Source of the DNA: Gerris lacustris
Lineage: Eukaryota; Arthropoda; Insecta; Hemiptera; Gerridae
Direction: 5' to 3'
Assembly (NCBI GenBank): GCA_951217055.1
Contig: OX578285.1
Span: 64,103,406 to 64,167,405, forward strand
Length of the DNA: 64,000 bases
This document shows, piece after piece, positions 26,975 through 37,912 of this stretch (the first letter of the stretch is position 1; each line of letters begins with the position of its first letter). The notes under the pieces are model-generated. The model was not told the DNA's origin, did not search any database, and saw nothing but the letters and a program-made list of their open reading frames with translations. The position numbers were made by a program, and so were the translations under genes.

Positions 26975-27760
26975 AAACGGCGCCTTTGGATCAAGGGCGC
27001 CAAGGAACATAATATTTGGAAAATAATTCAAATTGAATGGATTAATTTACTCCATTTAAAGTCGACTCAATGAATTTGATAAAGGGCGCCATTTGAACAA
27101 CGGATATTATCAAGGGCGCCCAGTATCAAACAAGATTGAAAACCCATCTCAGTTAATCCAGTAATTACTGAAATATTTATATTTTCACTAATTTGCAAAC
27201 TGTGTAACTGTTATTGCTATAGTCTTAGGGCGCCTTTGGAGCAAGGGCGCCATGGAACATAATATTTAGAAAATAATTAAAATTGAATGGATTAATTTAC
27301 ACCTTTTAAAGTCGACTAAATAAATTTGACAAAGGGCGCCATTAAAACGACAGATATTATCGAGGGCGCCCAGTATCAAACAAGATTGGAAATCCATCTC
27401 AATTAATCCAGTAAATACTGAAATATTTATATATTCACTAATAACTTGCAAAGTGTGTAGCCGTTATTGTTATAGTCTTGCGTAGGGCGCCTTTGTAGCA
27501 AAGAGGAATCAGCAAGGACGCCAAGAGATAAAAAAAGTTTTGGAAAATAATGCAATTGAATTGGTTAATTAAACACCTATTATATTTTACTCAATGAATT
27601 TGACGAAGGGCGCCCTTGGAGCAACAGGAAATCAGCAAGGGCGCAGCCGAGAAACAAAAAATGTTTGGAAACCAATGTTTCCATGATAAAAAAAAATTAC
27701 ACGCCTTGTAATTTTTTTTGGGCGCCTTTGGCGCAATAGAAATCTGCAGGGGTGCCAAGA
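26975..27760. repeat. Subterminal GGGCGCC-rich tandem repeats of hAT copy 1
   Basis: GGGCGCCTTTGG-AGCAAGGGCGCC blocks recur about every 250 bp with AT-rich linkers (AACATAATATTTGGAAAATA), then at about 123 bp. GGCGCC is a palindrome. Clustering in the subterminal region resembles hAT transposase-binding repeats; that role is inference. Confidence 0.85.
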
Positions 27761-28109
27761 AATAAAAAAGTTTGGAACCCACAGTATATTAATACATTAA
27801 AAGTCAAAACCGTATTATTCAAAACCTTGTATACGTAATTTTACATTTGCCCATGCATTGAACTTAGACATATGATTTTTCAATTTTAATTTTTTGATGC
27901 GACTCCAACATGAAAAATTTTTAAGAGGATTCGCAAAAAAAGAAATATCATTATACATATTCTGTATCTCGGGGGGTAGGGTGGTTTGAGCAGGTAAACG
28001 CGGTTGGGGATATAAATCCGTCGGCGGTAAAACGGAGGAACTTGCTATATGGTTGAGGAGATTAGAATAAGGATTTTATTACAATAGAATAATTCGCAGA
28101 AAGGAAAGG

Positions 28110-29633
28110 ATTACGCTTGGTAATGGGGAATTTCTAGTCACATATTCGTGCAAATTATTTTCAGAGCAGGCTTTTTCCCATATGGCTAAGGAGGAAGGTC
28201 TCACGTAGTGGAAGAAGTTAAATAAAAAAATTTCAGAAAAATCCTTAAGCTACAAAAAAAGTTTTTGTTCTTGGAAAACATTAGTGCGGTTTCTCTAAAT
28301 AAAGGAGGAATTGACAGAAAACTACAGGAACAAATATCGCAGGAAGAGAATCGCTGGAAGTCAGTTTTATATGCCGTTCTTGATGTAATTATGCATTTGG
28401 CCTATCAAGGCAGTGCTTTTCGAGGATCGGATCACGGATGAAAGCCTTGACTTTGGTGATCCCAGTAGTGGAAAGTTCTTAAACAGCGTGACTTACTCTT
28501 CTTCTTAGTCTTAGCGTGACTTACTTTAAGCTCTTAAACACCATTACTCTCTCGATACCACACCCCAACTACGAGAACACATACTCCGCCCTAAAAAAGG
28601 TCAGCCACTTTTCGCACAATATCCAAGGAGTTTTTGGATATCATTGCAACAAAAGTAAGAGGAAAAATTCTGAGTGACTTAAGAGAAGCAAAGTATTTCT
28701 CTGTCATGTTTGACTGTAAGCCTGATGTTAGCCACTTGGAGCAAATGTCTCAAGTCATTAGGTACGTAAACTTAAGTGCTGGCCAGAGATTTGCGAGAAT
28801 TTTATTGATTTTTTTCACAGTTATTTAGAAGACGGGTGGCACTTTCTGAAGTAATAACCAAAAAACTCAAAAGTGATGGTTTGGATTTTAAGATCTGTGG
28901 AGGGCAGTTATATGACAATGGTCCTAACATGGCTGGAAAGTACAAAGGTGTTCTAACCCGTTTGCAGGAAAATAAAAATAATGCTCTTGCATATTTCGTA
29001 CCCTGTGCTGCATATTCACTAAAATTAATTGGGGTCAATGCTGCGAGCGTCACTCATGAAGCAGAAACTAACTTTGGAGTTTTAAATTGTCTTTATTCAT
29101 TCTTAGCAGAATCAACTAATAGGTGGGGAAGTTTTGCTCAAAAACATACCTATCTCTCTCAAGCTACAGAGCGGAACTAGGCGGTCAACAAAGCGGGAAG
29201 CTGTAATAGTTATTTACAAGCATCAAGGAGGAATTATTACTGCTTTAAATGATATGGTAGCATGTTTGACTTCAAGTTCTGAAACAAAACCAGAAGCTAG
29301 GAGTCTTTTAAAAAGTATTAGCACTTTTGAATTTGTGATATTTTCTTGCTTCTGGTTCAAGGAGCCAACTAGGATTGACATTGTCAACAAACTCCTCCAG
29401 AAAAAAGATATCACAATTGCTCAATCAGTTCTCCATATTTACCACCTTATGCAGGAGGAAACTAGGGAAAATAATGCAAGGGATGCAGTCACTGAAGCTA
29501 AGACCATAGCTGAAGGCCTTAACATAGATCATCAATTTAAAGAGGTGCGTAAACGAAAAAAAAGAAAAGTATGGCTGATGAAATATGTAAAGAGGAAAGT
29601 ACTGAATGGACACCAGACACGAGGTTTCAAATG
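28110..29633 (+). pseudogene. hAT transposase, DUF4371/TTF-type (ZMYM1-like), copy 1, broken
   Basis: Pieces appear in the order expected for this family: a zinc-finger remnant with YSCKLFSEQAFS (about 28150); QISQEENRWKSVL and DVIMHLAYQGSAFRGSD (28340-28430); ATKVRGKILSDLREAKYFSV, MFDCKPDVSHLEQMSQVIRY (28647-28765); SEVITKKLKSDGLDF, GGQLYDNGPNMAGKYKGV and NALAYFVPCAAYSLKL (28842-29030); then the RNase-H-fold tail with SSSETKPEARSLLKS and KKDITIAQSV up to HQFKEVRKRKK (29270-29560). Several stops and frameshifts separate them (around 28205, 28440, 28500, 28830 and 29180), so there is no functional product. It lies inside hAT copy 1 in the element's orientation. Confidence 0.92.
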
Positions 29634-30397
29634 ATGGACCACATCCTAAGTTCTCTCTAAGGATTAGAAGGGTAACTCTTACAGCGTGAAAGCAAATATG
29701 TAGGATTGAGAGAAGAGTATGACGTTAAGAAGACAATAGAATAATTCAAAGATGTTGTCTTTTTCAATTAGGGAATAATTGTTTTGAGGGAGGGGTAGCT
29801 TTATGAATAATATTACTGGTTATTATAACATTTACGATTGTGGAGTGTTTATTGCAATATCACGGCCAATTGGTTTTTTCTTTCTTTTTTAACGTCGTAA
29901 AAAAACCGAGATCAGGGGGGGGGGGGGGGGGGGGGGGGCACCGAAAAAATTCTTGCCCCGGGCGCTGGAAAGCCAAGATCCGTCACTGGGATAGAGATAA
30001 ATTAATGAAACTTAGGGGATCCGTACCATCAGTGACGGATCTAGGCTTTCCGGCGCCCGGGGCCAGAATTTTTTTGGCGCCCCCCCCTTCTCCCCGGTCT
30101 CCGTTTTTTTACGACGTGAAAAATATCCAATTGACGGTGATATTGCAAAACACTCCACAATCGTAAACCTCTCCCTCAAAACAATTATTCCCTAATTGAA
30201 AAAGACAACATCTTTGGAGAAATTTAAATTTGAATTATTCTATTGTCTTCTTAACGTCATACTCTTCTCTCAATCCTACATATTTGCCTTTCACGCTGTA
30301 AGAGTTACCCTTCTAATCCTTAGAGAGAACTTAGGATGTGGTCTATTATTTGAAGAAGCATTATTTGAAACCTCGTCTCCGGTGTCCATTCAATACT

Positions 30398-30725
30398 TTC
30401 CTCTTTACTTATTTCATCAGCCATCCTTTTCTTTTTTTCGTTTACGCACCTCTTTAAATTGATGATCTATGTTAAGGCCTTCAGCTATGGTCTTAGCTTC
30501 AGTGACTGCATCTCTTGCATTATTTTCCCTCTTTTCCTCCTGCATAAGGTGGTAAATGTGGAGAACTGATTGATCAATTGAGATATATTTTATCTGGAGG
30601 AGTTTGTTGACAATGTCAATCCTAGTTAGCTCCTTGAACCAGAAGCAAGAAAATATCACATATTCAAAAGTGCTAATACTTTTTAAAAGACTCCTAGCTT
30701 CTGGTTTTGTTTCAGAACTTGAAGT
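30398..30725 (-). pseudogene. hAT transposase copy 2, C-terminal part
   Basis: The minus-strand frame carries SSSETKPEARSLLKS, CFWFKELTRIDIVNKL, SIDQSVLHIYHLMQEE and HQFKEVRKRKK, matching copy 1 at 29270-29560 almost residue for residue. It is cut exactly where the gypsy insert begins: copy 1 reads on uninterrupted at 29271-29275. Confidence 0.92.
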
Positions 30726-30851
30726 GATACCATAAATAAATAATAACCACTGCTCATAACTGCCATCACTGCTCAATAACTTGAGCAGTGATACCTAATA
30801 AATATCGAGCAGGACTGTTGGCTGAACTTCATTCATGCCATCAAGGATAAA

Positions 30852-32327
30852 GTGTGGGACTGGAATAATAAATGTCAGAATGCATTTAATAAAATAAAAT
30901 TGGCCCTCACTACTGCTCCTGTATTGACATATTTCGATTCAGACCGTCCGATTAAATTAATATGCGATGCTTCCAACAACGCAATAGGTTGTGTTATGAC
31001 AATAATTACTAAAGATAAAGAAGAAAAACCCTGTGCTTATGCATCGCGACTTCTTTCAAAGGCGGAGAAAAACTATTCTCAAATCGAAAAAGAGGCCTTA
31101 TCAATAATTTATGGACTTAAAAAATTTTATAATTATTTATATGGTCAAAAGTTTACGATCGTAACTGACCATAAGCCTCTATTGTACATTTTTGGTGGTA
31201 AGAAAGACATTCCACTCATTGCAGCCAACAGATTACAGCGATGGGCCCATTACTTATCCGCCTATAGTTATGAAATAGAATTTGTTACATCAGAGAACAA
31301 CAAAGCAGATTATTTGTCACGTATAAATATTCAAGATAAAAAACATGAAGATTCAACTACTGTACCATCTCAGTTGAATTTTATTACTCAGGCTAGTAAC
31401 ATACCGATTAATTGGAAACATATCAAGGAGGCTTCTCGAACTGATTTGACTTTATCCAGAGTGATAACATATATTTCCCAAGGCTGGCCTGTATCTAATT
31501 TATCACCTGATTTGATCCCTTACGCCTCTAGGCAACATCAACTATCTGTTGAGCAAGGAGTTGTCTTATGGGGCTACCGAGCAGTGATACCTAATAAATA
31601 TCGAGCAGGACTGTTGGCTGAATTTCATTCATGCCATCAAGGAACAAGTAAAATGAAGTCATTAGCGCGTTCGTATTTTTGGTGGCCAGGACTGGACAAA
31701 GATATCGAGGATTTGACAAAGAAATGCGATGCATGTGTTCAAACAATGCAAATGCCACCGAAATCAGTTCTTCATTCTTGGCCCTGGACACCGGAAGTAT
31801 GGTCCAGAATCCATATTGATTATTTTGGTCCATTGTATGACAAACAATTTTTAATCATACAAGATTCTCACTCCAAATGGATAGAATGTTATATTAACAA
31901 TTCCGCGGATACTAAATTCACGGTTATGAAATTATCTGAAACTTTTGCTCGTTTTGGAATCCCCAAGGAAATGGTGAGTGACAATGCAGCAATATTTACG
32001 TGTTCTGAATTTCAATCTTATCTTAAAAGTCACGGAATTAAACATCTAACTGGCGCACCGTTTTATCCACGTTCGAATGGTTTGGCGGAATCGGGAGTGA
32101 AAATATTGAAAAATTTCATTAAACGGGCGAAACATGATTGCCCAAATGCACCTTTGGAAAGAATAATATCTAGATGTCTGTTCCAATTTCGAAATACCCC
32201 TCACACTCAGACAGGTTTGTCTCCAGCAGAACTTCTGTTAAAAAGAAAACTAAAATGTAATTTTGATTTATTAATTCCATCTGTCAATGAGAATGTAAAA
32301 TTAAAGTTACAAAAACAAACTATTTAA
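30852..32327 (+). pseudogene. Ty3/gypsy pol fragment: RNase H and integrase
   Basis: The 491-codon open frame starts within the RT-RNase H junction (FNKIKLALTTAPVL). The first ATG is internal to the real polyprotein. RNase H shows LICDAS, EKEALSIIYGLKKF, TDHKPL and NKADYLSR, covering its acidic residues. The integrase zinc finger has H-x3-H and C-x2-C (FHSCHQG...KKCDACVQ). The catalytic core has DYFGP, VSDNAAIF and NGLAESGVK, that is D, D-35-E spacing. Then comes an RNTPHTQTGLSPAELL block. The frame is cut by a 104-bp insertion at 32321, and its C-terminal part continues at 32434. In life it would process the template RNA/DNA hybrid and integrate cDNA. Here there is no RT, gag or LTR. The long open frame suggests a fairly young copy. 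Confidence 0.93.
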
Positions 32328-32424
32328 TGAATATATCTCAAAACTTATTATAGATTTGTATTTGGAAGTTGTAGAGGAGCTAATGACTGTTGGCTAAGCA
32401 CCTCAAAAAAAAAAATAAATAAAT
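32321..32424 (+). mobile_element. 104-bp A-tailed retro-insertion in the integrase frame
   Basis: Flanked by the 9-bp duplication AAAACAAAC (32312-32320 and 32425-32433) and ending in an A-rich tail (AAAAAAAAAAATAAATAAAT). Removing it restores an open frame (LQKQTENFKGKRCNEF). The duplication and tail fit LINE-mediated insertion of a short SINE or truncated LINE end. Confidence 0.85.
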
Positions 32425-32433
32425 AAAACAAAC

Positions 32434-32700
32434 GGAAAACTTTAAAGGTAAACGATGTAATGAATTTGATATCGGATCTGATGTATTAGTTCGTGATTAC
32501 CGTCCTAGAACAAAAAAGTGGACCGAAGCTGTGGAGATAGAAAAGTTAGGAGATTTAACTTAAAATGTTAAAACTACCCACGAGGGATTAATTTGGAAAA
32601 GACACCTAGATCAGATGTTACCTATTCAAGGATTCCACAATGAAAAATATAAGTCTAATGCTTCACCAAAAAGATATGACAAAAACAATACACAACACAA
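32434..32700 (+). pseudogene. Ty3/gypsy integrase C-terminal domain, continued
   Basis: It continues the frame of 30852-32327 after the 104-bp insertion: FDIGSDVLVRDYRPRTKKW, then EIEKLGDLT, a stop, then GLIWKRHLDQMLP. This is the usual gypsy integrase C-terminal fold with the WKRH-DQ end. One in-frame stop (about 32562) is present. Confidence 0.85.
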
Positions 32701-32701
32701 A

Positions 32702-33860
32702 CATGCTACCATATACTTTAAAGCAGTAATAATTCCTCCAAGATGCTTGTAAATAACTATTACAGCTTCCCGCTTTGTTGACCACCTAGTTCTGCTCTGT
32801 AGCTTGAAAGATAGCTATGTTTTTGAGCAAAACTTCCCCACCTATTAGTTGATGCTGCTAAGAATGAATAAAGACAATTTAAAACTCCAAAGTTAGTTTC
32901 TGCTTTATGAGTGACGCTCGCAGCATTGACCCGCATTAACCATTGAACCCACTAAATTAATTTTAGTGAATGTCCAGCACAGGGTACGAAATATGCAAGA
33001 GCATTATTTTTATTTTCCTGCAAACGGGTTAGAACACCTTTGTACTTTCCAGCCATGTTAGCACCATAGTCATATAACTGCCCTCTACAGTTTTTAAAAT
33101 CCAAACCATCACTTTTGAGTTTTTTGGTTATTACTTCAGAAAGTGCCACCCGTCTTCTCAATAACTGTGAAAAAAATCAATGAAATTCTCGCAAATCTCT
33201 GGCCCGCACTTAAGTTTACGTACCTGATGACTTGAGACATCTGCTCCAAGTGGCAAGTGGCTAACATCAGGGGTACAGTCAAACATGACAGAGAAATACT
33301 TTGCTTCTCTTAAGTCACTCAGAATTTTTCCTCTTACTTTTGTTGCAATGATATCAAAAAACTCGTTGGATATTGTGCGAAAAGTAGCTGACCTTTTTTT
33401 GGGCAGATTATGTGTTCTCGTAGTTGGGGTGTGGTATCGAGAGAGTAAGTCAATGGTGTTTAAGAGCTTAAAGTAAGTCACGCTAAGAAGAAGACGATCC
33501 TCGAAAAGCACTGCCTTGATAGGCCAAATGCATAATTACATCAATAACGGCATATAAAACTGACTTCCAGTGATTCTCTTCCTGCGATATTGGTTCCTGT
33601 AGTTCTTTGTCAATTCCTCCGTTATTTAGAGAAACCTCTAATGTTTTCCAAGAACAAAAACTTTTTTGTAGCTTAAGGATTTTCGTGTTCTGGAATTTTT
33701 TTTATTTAACTTCTTTCACTGCGTGAGACCTTCCTCCTTAGCCATATGGGAAAAAGCCTGCTCTGAAAATAATTTGCACGAATAGGTGACTAGAAATTCC
33801 CCATTACCAAGCGTAATCCTTTCCTTTCTGAGAATTATTCTATTGTAATAAAATCCTTAT
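32702..33860 (-). pseudogene. hAT transposase copy 2, N-terminal and middle parts
   Basis: The minus strand gives DIIATKVRGKILSDLREAKY, MFDCTPDVSHL (33158-33511) and VALSEVITKKLKSDGLDF, then CRGQLYDYGANMAGKYKGV and YFVPCAGHSLKLI (32952-33161). These match copy 1 and in places are better preserved (CRGQ...GANMAGKY versus CGGQ...GPNMAGKY). Frameshifts lie near 33160, 33270 and 33500. It resumes exactly after the gypsy insert. Confidence 0.92.
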
Positions 33861-34124
33861 TCTAATCTCCTCAACCATAGCAAGTTCCTCCGTTTTACCG
33901 CCGACGGATTTATACCCCTAACCGCGTTTACCTGCTCAAACCACCCACCCCCCGAGATGCAGAATATTTATAATGATATTTCTTTTTTTTTGCGAATCTT
34001 CTTAAAACTTTCCATTAAGTTCAATGCATGGGCAAACGTGAAATTACGTATACAAGGTTTTGAATAATACGGTTTTGACTTTTAATGTATTAATTCACTG
34101 TGGGTTCCAAACATTTTTAATTTT

Positions 34125-34990
34125 TGGCACCCCTGCAGATTTCTATTGCGCCAAAGGCGCCCTTTGCTAAACGTAACAGCTACAGCGAATACATAAATAA
34201 AATATTAATTTTATTTATCATGGAAACATTGGTTTCCAAACATTTTTAGTTTTTCGGCTGCGCCCTTGCTGATTTCCTGTTGCTCCAAGGGCGCCCTTCG
34301 TCAAATTCATTTAGTAAACTATAATAGGTGTTTAATTAACCCATTATTTTCCAAACATTTTTAATTTTTGGCGTCCTTGCTGATTCCTCTCGCTCCAAAG
34401 GCGCCCTACGTAAGACTATAACAATAACAGCTACACGCTTTGCAAATATTAGCGAATATATTAATATTTCAGTAATTACTGGATTAATTGAGATGGGTTT
34501 CCAATCTTCTTTGATACTGGGCGCCCTCGATACTATCTGTTGTTCTAATGGCGCCCTTTGTCAAATTCATTTAGTTGACTTTAAAAGGTGTAAATTAATC
34601 CATTCAATTTGAATTATTTTCTAAATATTATGTTCCTTGGCGCCCTTGCTCCAAAGGCGCCCTACGTAGGACTATAACAATAACAGCTACACACTTCGCA
34701 AATTAGCGAATATATAAATATTTCAGTAATTACTGGATTAATTGAGATGGATTTTCAATCTTGTTTGATACTGGGCGCCCTCGATAATATCCGTTGTTCT
34801 AATGGCACCCTTTGTCAAATTCATTTAGTCGACTTTAAAAGGAGTAAATTAATCCATTCAATTTGAATTAGTTTTCCAATATTATGTTCCTTGGCGCCCT
34901 TGCTCCAAAGGCGCCCTACGTAAGACTATAGCAATAACAGCTACACACTTTGCAAATCTCTTTTGTTCTAATGGCGCCCTTTGGTCAAAT
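34125..34990. repeat. Subterminal GGGCGCC-rich tandem repeats of hAT copy 2
   Basis: Mirror of 26975-27760, with the same roughly 250-bp spacing. Unit number and linkers differ slightly from copy 1. Confidence 0.85.
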
Positions 34991-36124
34991 CGTTCAAAAA
35001 ATTAAAAATGGAAATGAAATAGGGAACACTTTTAATATTTCGTCTGGCTTCCTTTCTGGGGGCGTTTTGCGCCAATTTTAGCACTTGCACTTTATTTTTT
35101 GCAGTACAAAAAAATAAAAAAACAGGCTAGCTCGGCGCGGGCGCCCCCTCTAACCCGGCGCCCGGGGCAGGCTGCCCCCCCTGCCCCCCCCTAGATCCGT
35201 CACTGCGTACCATGTAAAGGGAAGTTTGTTTTCATGCATCCGCGCTGCAGGGACAACCTCCCATTTTGCCCCTAGACCACCTTCAAAATTTTGTCCTAGA
35301 ATGTATATTTTTGATAACAGATTTAGATTCTACGGCAAAAAATATTTTACTTCTAACTTTTTTTTCTACCTCTAATATTTTGCCCCCTATAGGGGGGCAA
35401 AGGTATAAAAATCGTAGATTTCAGCGCCTGGGGGCAAAATTGAGGATGCCCCTAGTACGTGTGTGGATGATTAAACACTTCCCTTTACATGGTACAGATC
35501 CCCCAAGTTCCATGATTTTATTTCAAACCGTTTAGATTTTAAAACGATCTAAGTGTTATTTTTTACTATTTCAGAAGGGTTATTTTGCTATCTTTGCCCC
35601 CCTGTAGGGGGCAAAATATTGGAGATAGAAAAAATAGTTTCATGTAAACGTTTATTATTTTTCACCGTAGAATCCAAATATGCTATCAAAAATATACGCT
35701 CCAATTTGAAATTTTGAAGTTGGGTGGCCTGGGGGCAAAGTGGGTGGTTGCCCCTAGTGGGTGTTTGCATTAAAACAAACTTCCCTTTGCATGGTAGAGA
35801 TCCCCCAAGTTTCATTAATTTGAGACTTTTGGACCACCCTGTATATTTGATTTTCTTATTACTCTACCACCTTTAACAAATAATCTATAAAAGTGAGTTT
35901 ACCAATGACGCAAGAACAGTTTGACCTTTCCTCTTAGAAGTATAAGGAAAATATTTTTTTTTTTTAATTAATTCTACATCCATTTTAGAAGTTTATTGAA
36001 AGAATTTATTTTATTATATTGAGCATATTTTATTTCGTGAGGTGATTTAGGCAGATAAAAGGAAATCATTTACTAATTGAACGTTCAAGACAATACTTCG
36101 GTTTTTTTCTCGAGGGATATTCAT

Positions 36125-36365
36125 TGCCCCCACGAAGAAGGCGAAATATGAGGATGAATATGTTCCGAGAAGGAGGCGACATATGAGGATGAATATATGA
36201 ATATGTCCCGAGAAGAAGGCGAAATATGAGGATGAATATGTCCCGAGAGGAAGGCGAAATATGAGGATGAATATGTCCCGAGAAGAAGGCGAAATATGAG
36301 GTTGAATATGTCCCGAGAAGAAGGCGAAATATGAGGATGAATATGTCCCGAGAAGGAGGCGAAAT
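36125..36365. repeat. 35-bp minisatellite in the left foldback arm
   Basis: Repeats of GGCGAAATATGAGGATGAAT plus ATGTCCCGAGAAGAA at 35-bp period (for example 36254 and 36289), about six units. It is mirrored by a shorter array at about 37440-37570, so the arms differ in unit number. Frames through it are not genes. Confidence 0.9.
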
Positions 36366-36960
36366 ATAGTCTTGAAAGTAGAAATAAAAATGTCTCATTA
36401 TTTTTTCTCATCTGCCTAAATCAGCACACTTAATTATGAGGAACGGGAAATGTGTAGCCATTTTTTTAAATTCCGGGGGGCTTTTTCACCCGAAGACGCA
36501 GGCTACTTAGGTGGGCGCCACCAGGATTCGAGGAGCTTCTCATTTGTTTAAACAATGCTGGGTGGACATTGAGCGGAGGGCCCGGTCATATTCCGGGGGG
36601 TTTTTACACCGGAAGACGCAGGCTATTGTGGTGGGCCCATTGAACAAACCCGGGTTAGGAACCAAACTCTTGACATTTGTGTGATGTGTTTGGTCGTTAA
36701 CCATGTCTCACATCTCGATTTATATCGAACTGAGAGTGTCGATCATGGTATCCAGGCCGAATCCTGGTGGCGCTACTCTTTCGAGCAGCTAGCCATTTAT
36801 TATTTATTTAAACAATGCTGGGTGAATATTGGACGGGGTCCCGCTCCAGGAAATGAACCCACTATATTGACATCCAACTATTAACTATTGACCACACCTG
36901 ATGCTTCTTTACTTGACTGATTGAAAGCCAAGCGCTCTATCCTATGGGCTACCCATTAGG

Positions 36961-37085
36961 GGGCCTGGGTGGCTCGGAGGCTAGAGCGCTCGCCTAGCGA
37001 CAAGGCAAGTTAAGAAGCCTCGAGCATGGTCAAAAGATAGATGGGTGACCGCTTCTGACCACAGCTCTGGGTTCGATTCACGGAC
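36961..37085 (+). repeat. tRNA-derived SINE-like sequence in the foldback loop
   Basis: TGGCTCGGAGG (A-box-like, one mismatch) is followed about 90 bp later by GGGTTCGATTCACGG (perfect B box). A second, inverted tRNA-like A-box segment lies just left (about 36925-36955), making AGCGCTCTA/TAGAGCGCT inverted pairs. It has no tRNA fold with an anticodon, so it is not a tRNA gene. Confidence 0.5.
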
Positions 37086-37439
37086 CGGGCCCTCCGCTCA
37101 ATGTCCACCCAGCATTGTTTAAACAAATGAGAAGCTCCTCGAAAGAGTGGCGCCACCAGGTTTCGGCCTGGAAACCATGATGATGACACTCTTGGTTGTA
37201 ATACAACTAGGAGGAGAGTCATGGTTAACGACCATATCTTCTCACGAGTGTGTGAAGATTTCGGTCCCTAAACCGGGTTTGATGTATGGGCCCACCTAAG
37301 TAGCCTGCGTCTTCGGGTGTAAAAGCCCCCCGGAATTTAAAAAAATGGCTACACATTTCCCGTTCCTCATAATTAAGTGTGCTGATTTAGGCAGATGAGA
37401 AAAAATAATGAGACATTTTTATTTCTACTTTCAAGACTA

Positions 37440-37570
37440 TATTTCGCCTCCTTCTCGGGACATATTCATCCTCATATTTCGCCTTCTTCTCGGGACATAT
37501 TCATATTCATCCTCATATGTCGCCTCCTTCTCGGAACATATTCATCCTCATATTTCGCCTTCTTCTCGAG
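37440..37570. repeat. 35-bp minisatellite, mirrored shorter copy
   Basis: Inverse of the array at 36125-36365, with about three to four units. Confidence 0.88.
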
Positions 37571-37912
37571 GCAATGAATGTGCCTCGAGAAAAAAACCGA
37601 AGAATTGTCTTGAAAGTTCAATTAGTAAATGATTTCCTTTTATCTGCTTAAATCACCTCACGAAATAAAATATGCTGAATATAATAAAATAAATTCTTTC
37701 AATAAACTTCTAAAAAGGATGTAGAATTAATTTAAAAAAAAAAAATATTTTCCTTATACTTCTAAGAGGAAAGGTCAAACTGTTCTTGCGTCATTGGTAA
37801 ACTCACGTTTATAGATTATTTGTTAAAGGAGGTAGAGTAATAAGAAAATCAAATATATATCAGATGCCATTGCCTTATTTGCGGTTTTCCTCTTTCTTTC
37901 TTTACCTTAACT

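Larger units (their letters stand above)
26760..29988 (+). mobile_element. hAT transposon copy 1 (3229 bp)
   Basis: The terminal motif CAGTGACGGATCT at 26760 is mirrored by AGATCCGTCACTG ending at 29988. The flanking 8-bp target duplication is GGTTAGAG/GGATAGAG (7 of 8), typical of hAT. Subterminal regions hold G-runs and GGGCGCC repeats, and the interior encodes a decayed DUF4371/TTF-type transposase. It landed in the centre of the long-TIR TA element. Confidence 0.93.
30726..32700 (+). mobile_element. Ty3/gypsy retrotransposon fragment inside hAT copy 2
   Basis: Borders are fixed by comparing hAT copy 1 (intact at about 29270) with copy 2. The insert has no LTRs, gag, protease or reverse transcriptase. 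It begins with about 60 bp of repetitive filler, then a 63-bp displaced piece of its own integrase region (30784-30846, matching 31579-31642), then the pol part. It is therefore a rearranged fragment, not a normal integration. No clear target duplication. Confidence 0.85.
30030..35205 (-). mobile_element. hAT transposon copy 2, inverted, interrupted by Ty3/gypsy DNA
   Basis: Starts CAGTGACGGATCTAGGC at 30030 and ends GATCCGTCACTG at 35205. The target duplication CGTACCAT is perfect (30022-30029 and 35206-35213). It is the same family as copy 1 in opposite orientation, only 41 bp away from it. Removing the insert at 30726-32700 leaves about 3.2 kb, equal to copy 1. Its transposase is also broken. 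Confidence 0.94.
26418..35841. mobile_element. Long-TIR TA element (CAGGGTGGTCC family), split by two hAT insertions
   Basis: Starts CAGGGTGGTCC at 26418 after TA and ends GGACCACCCTG at 35841 before TA. The left arm 26418-26759 and the reverse of the right arm match over more than 300 bp. Element sequence survives as 26418-26759, 29989-30029 and 35206-35841. Reassembled it is about 1.0 kb, a foldback-like non-autonomous Tc1/mariner-type element with no coding sequence. Confidence 0.9.
26362..37912. mobile_element. Outermost foldback element, split by later insertions
   Basis: The 26362-26417 segment (TTAAGGTAAAGAAAGAAAGA onward) is the exact inverse of 37856-37912. The arm resumes at 35842, after an inserted element, and is mirrored up to about 36590, with the partner arm 37080-37912. 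Without insertions the element would be about 2.1 kb, with arms of at least 0.75 kb. It contains an internal 35-bp minisatellite in each arm and a loop with tRNA-like sequence. No transposase seen. Confidence 0.85.

Noticed and set aside
27591..27782. 63-codon minus-strand frame in the hAT subterminal repeat
   Set aside because: It lies in GGGCGCC repeats of the element and is opposite to its transposase.
36066..36411. Overlapping 96- and 110-codon minus-strand frames with LLGTYS repeats
   Set aside because: They are readings of a 35-bp minisatellite in shifting frames.
36925..37085. Possible tRNA gene in the foldback loop
   Set aside because: A and B boxes are about 90 nt apart with no anticodon stem; SINE-like remnant instead.
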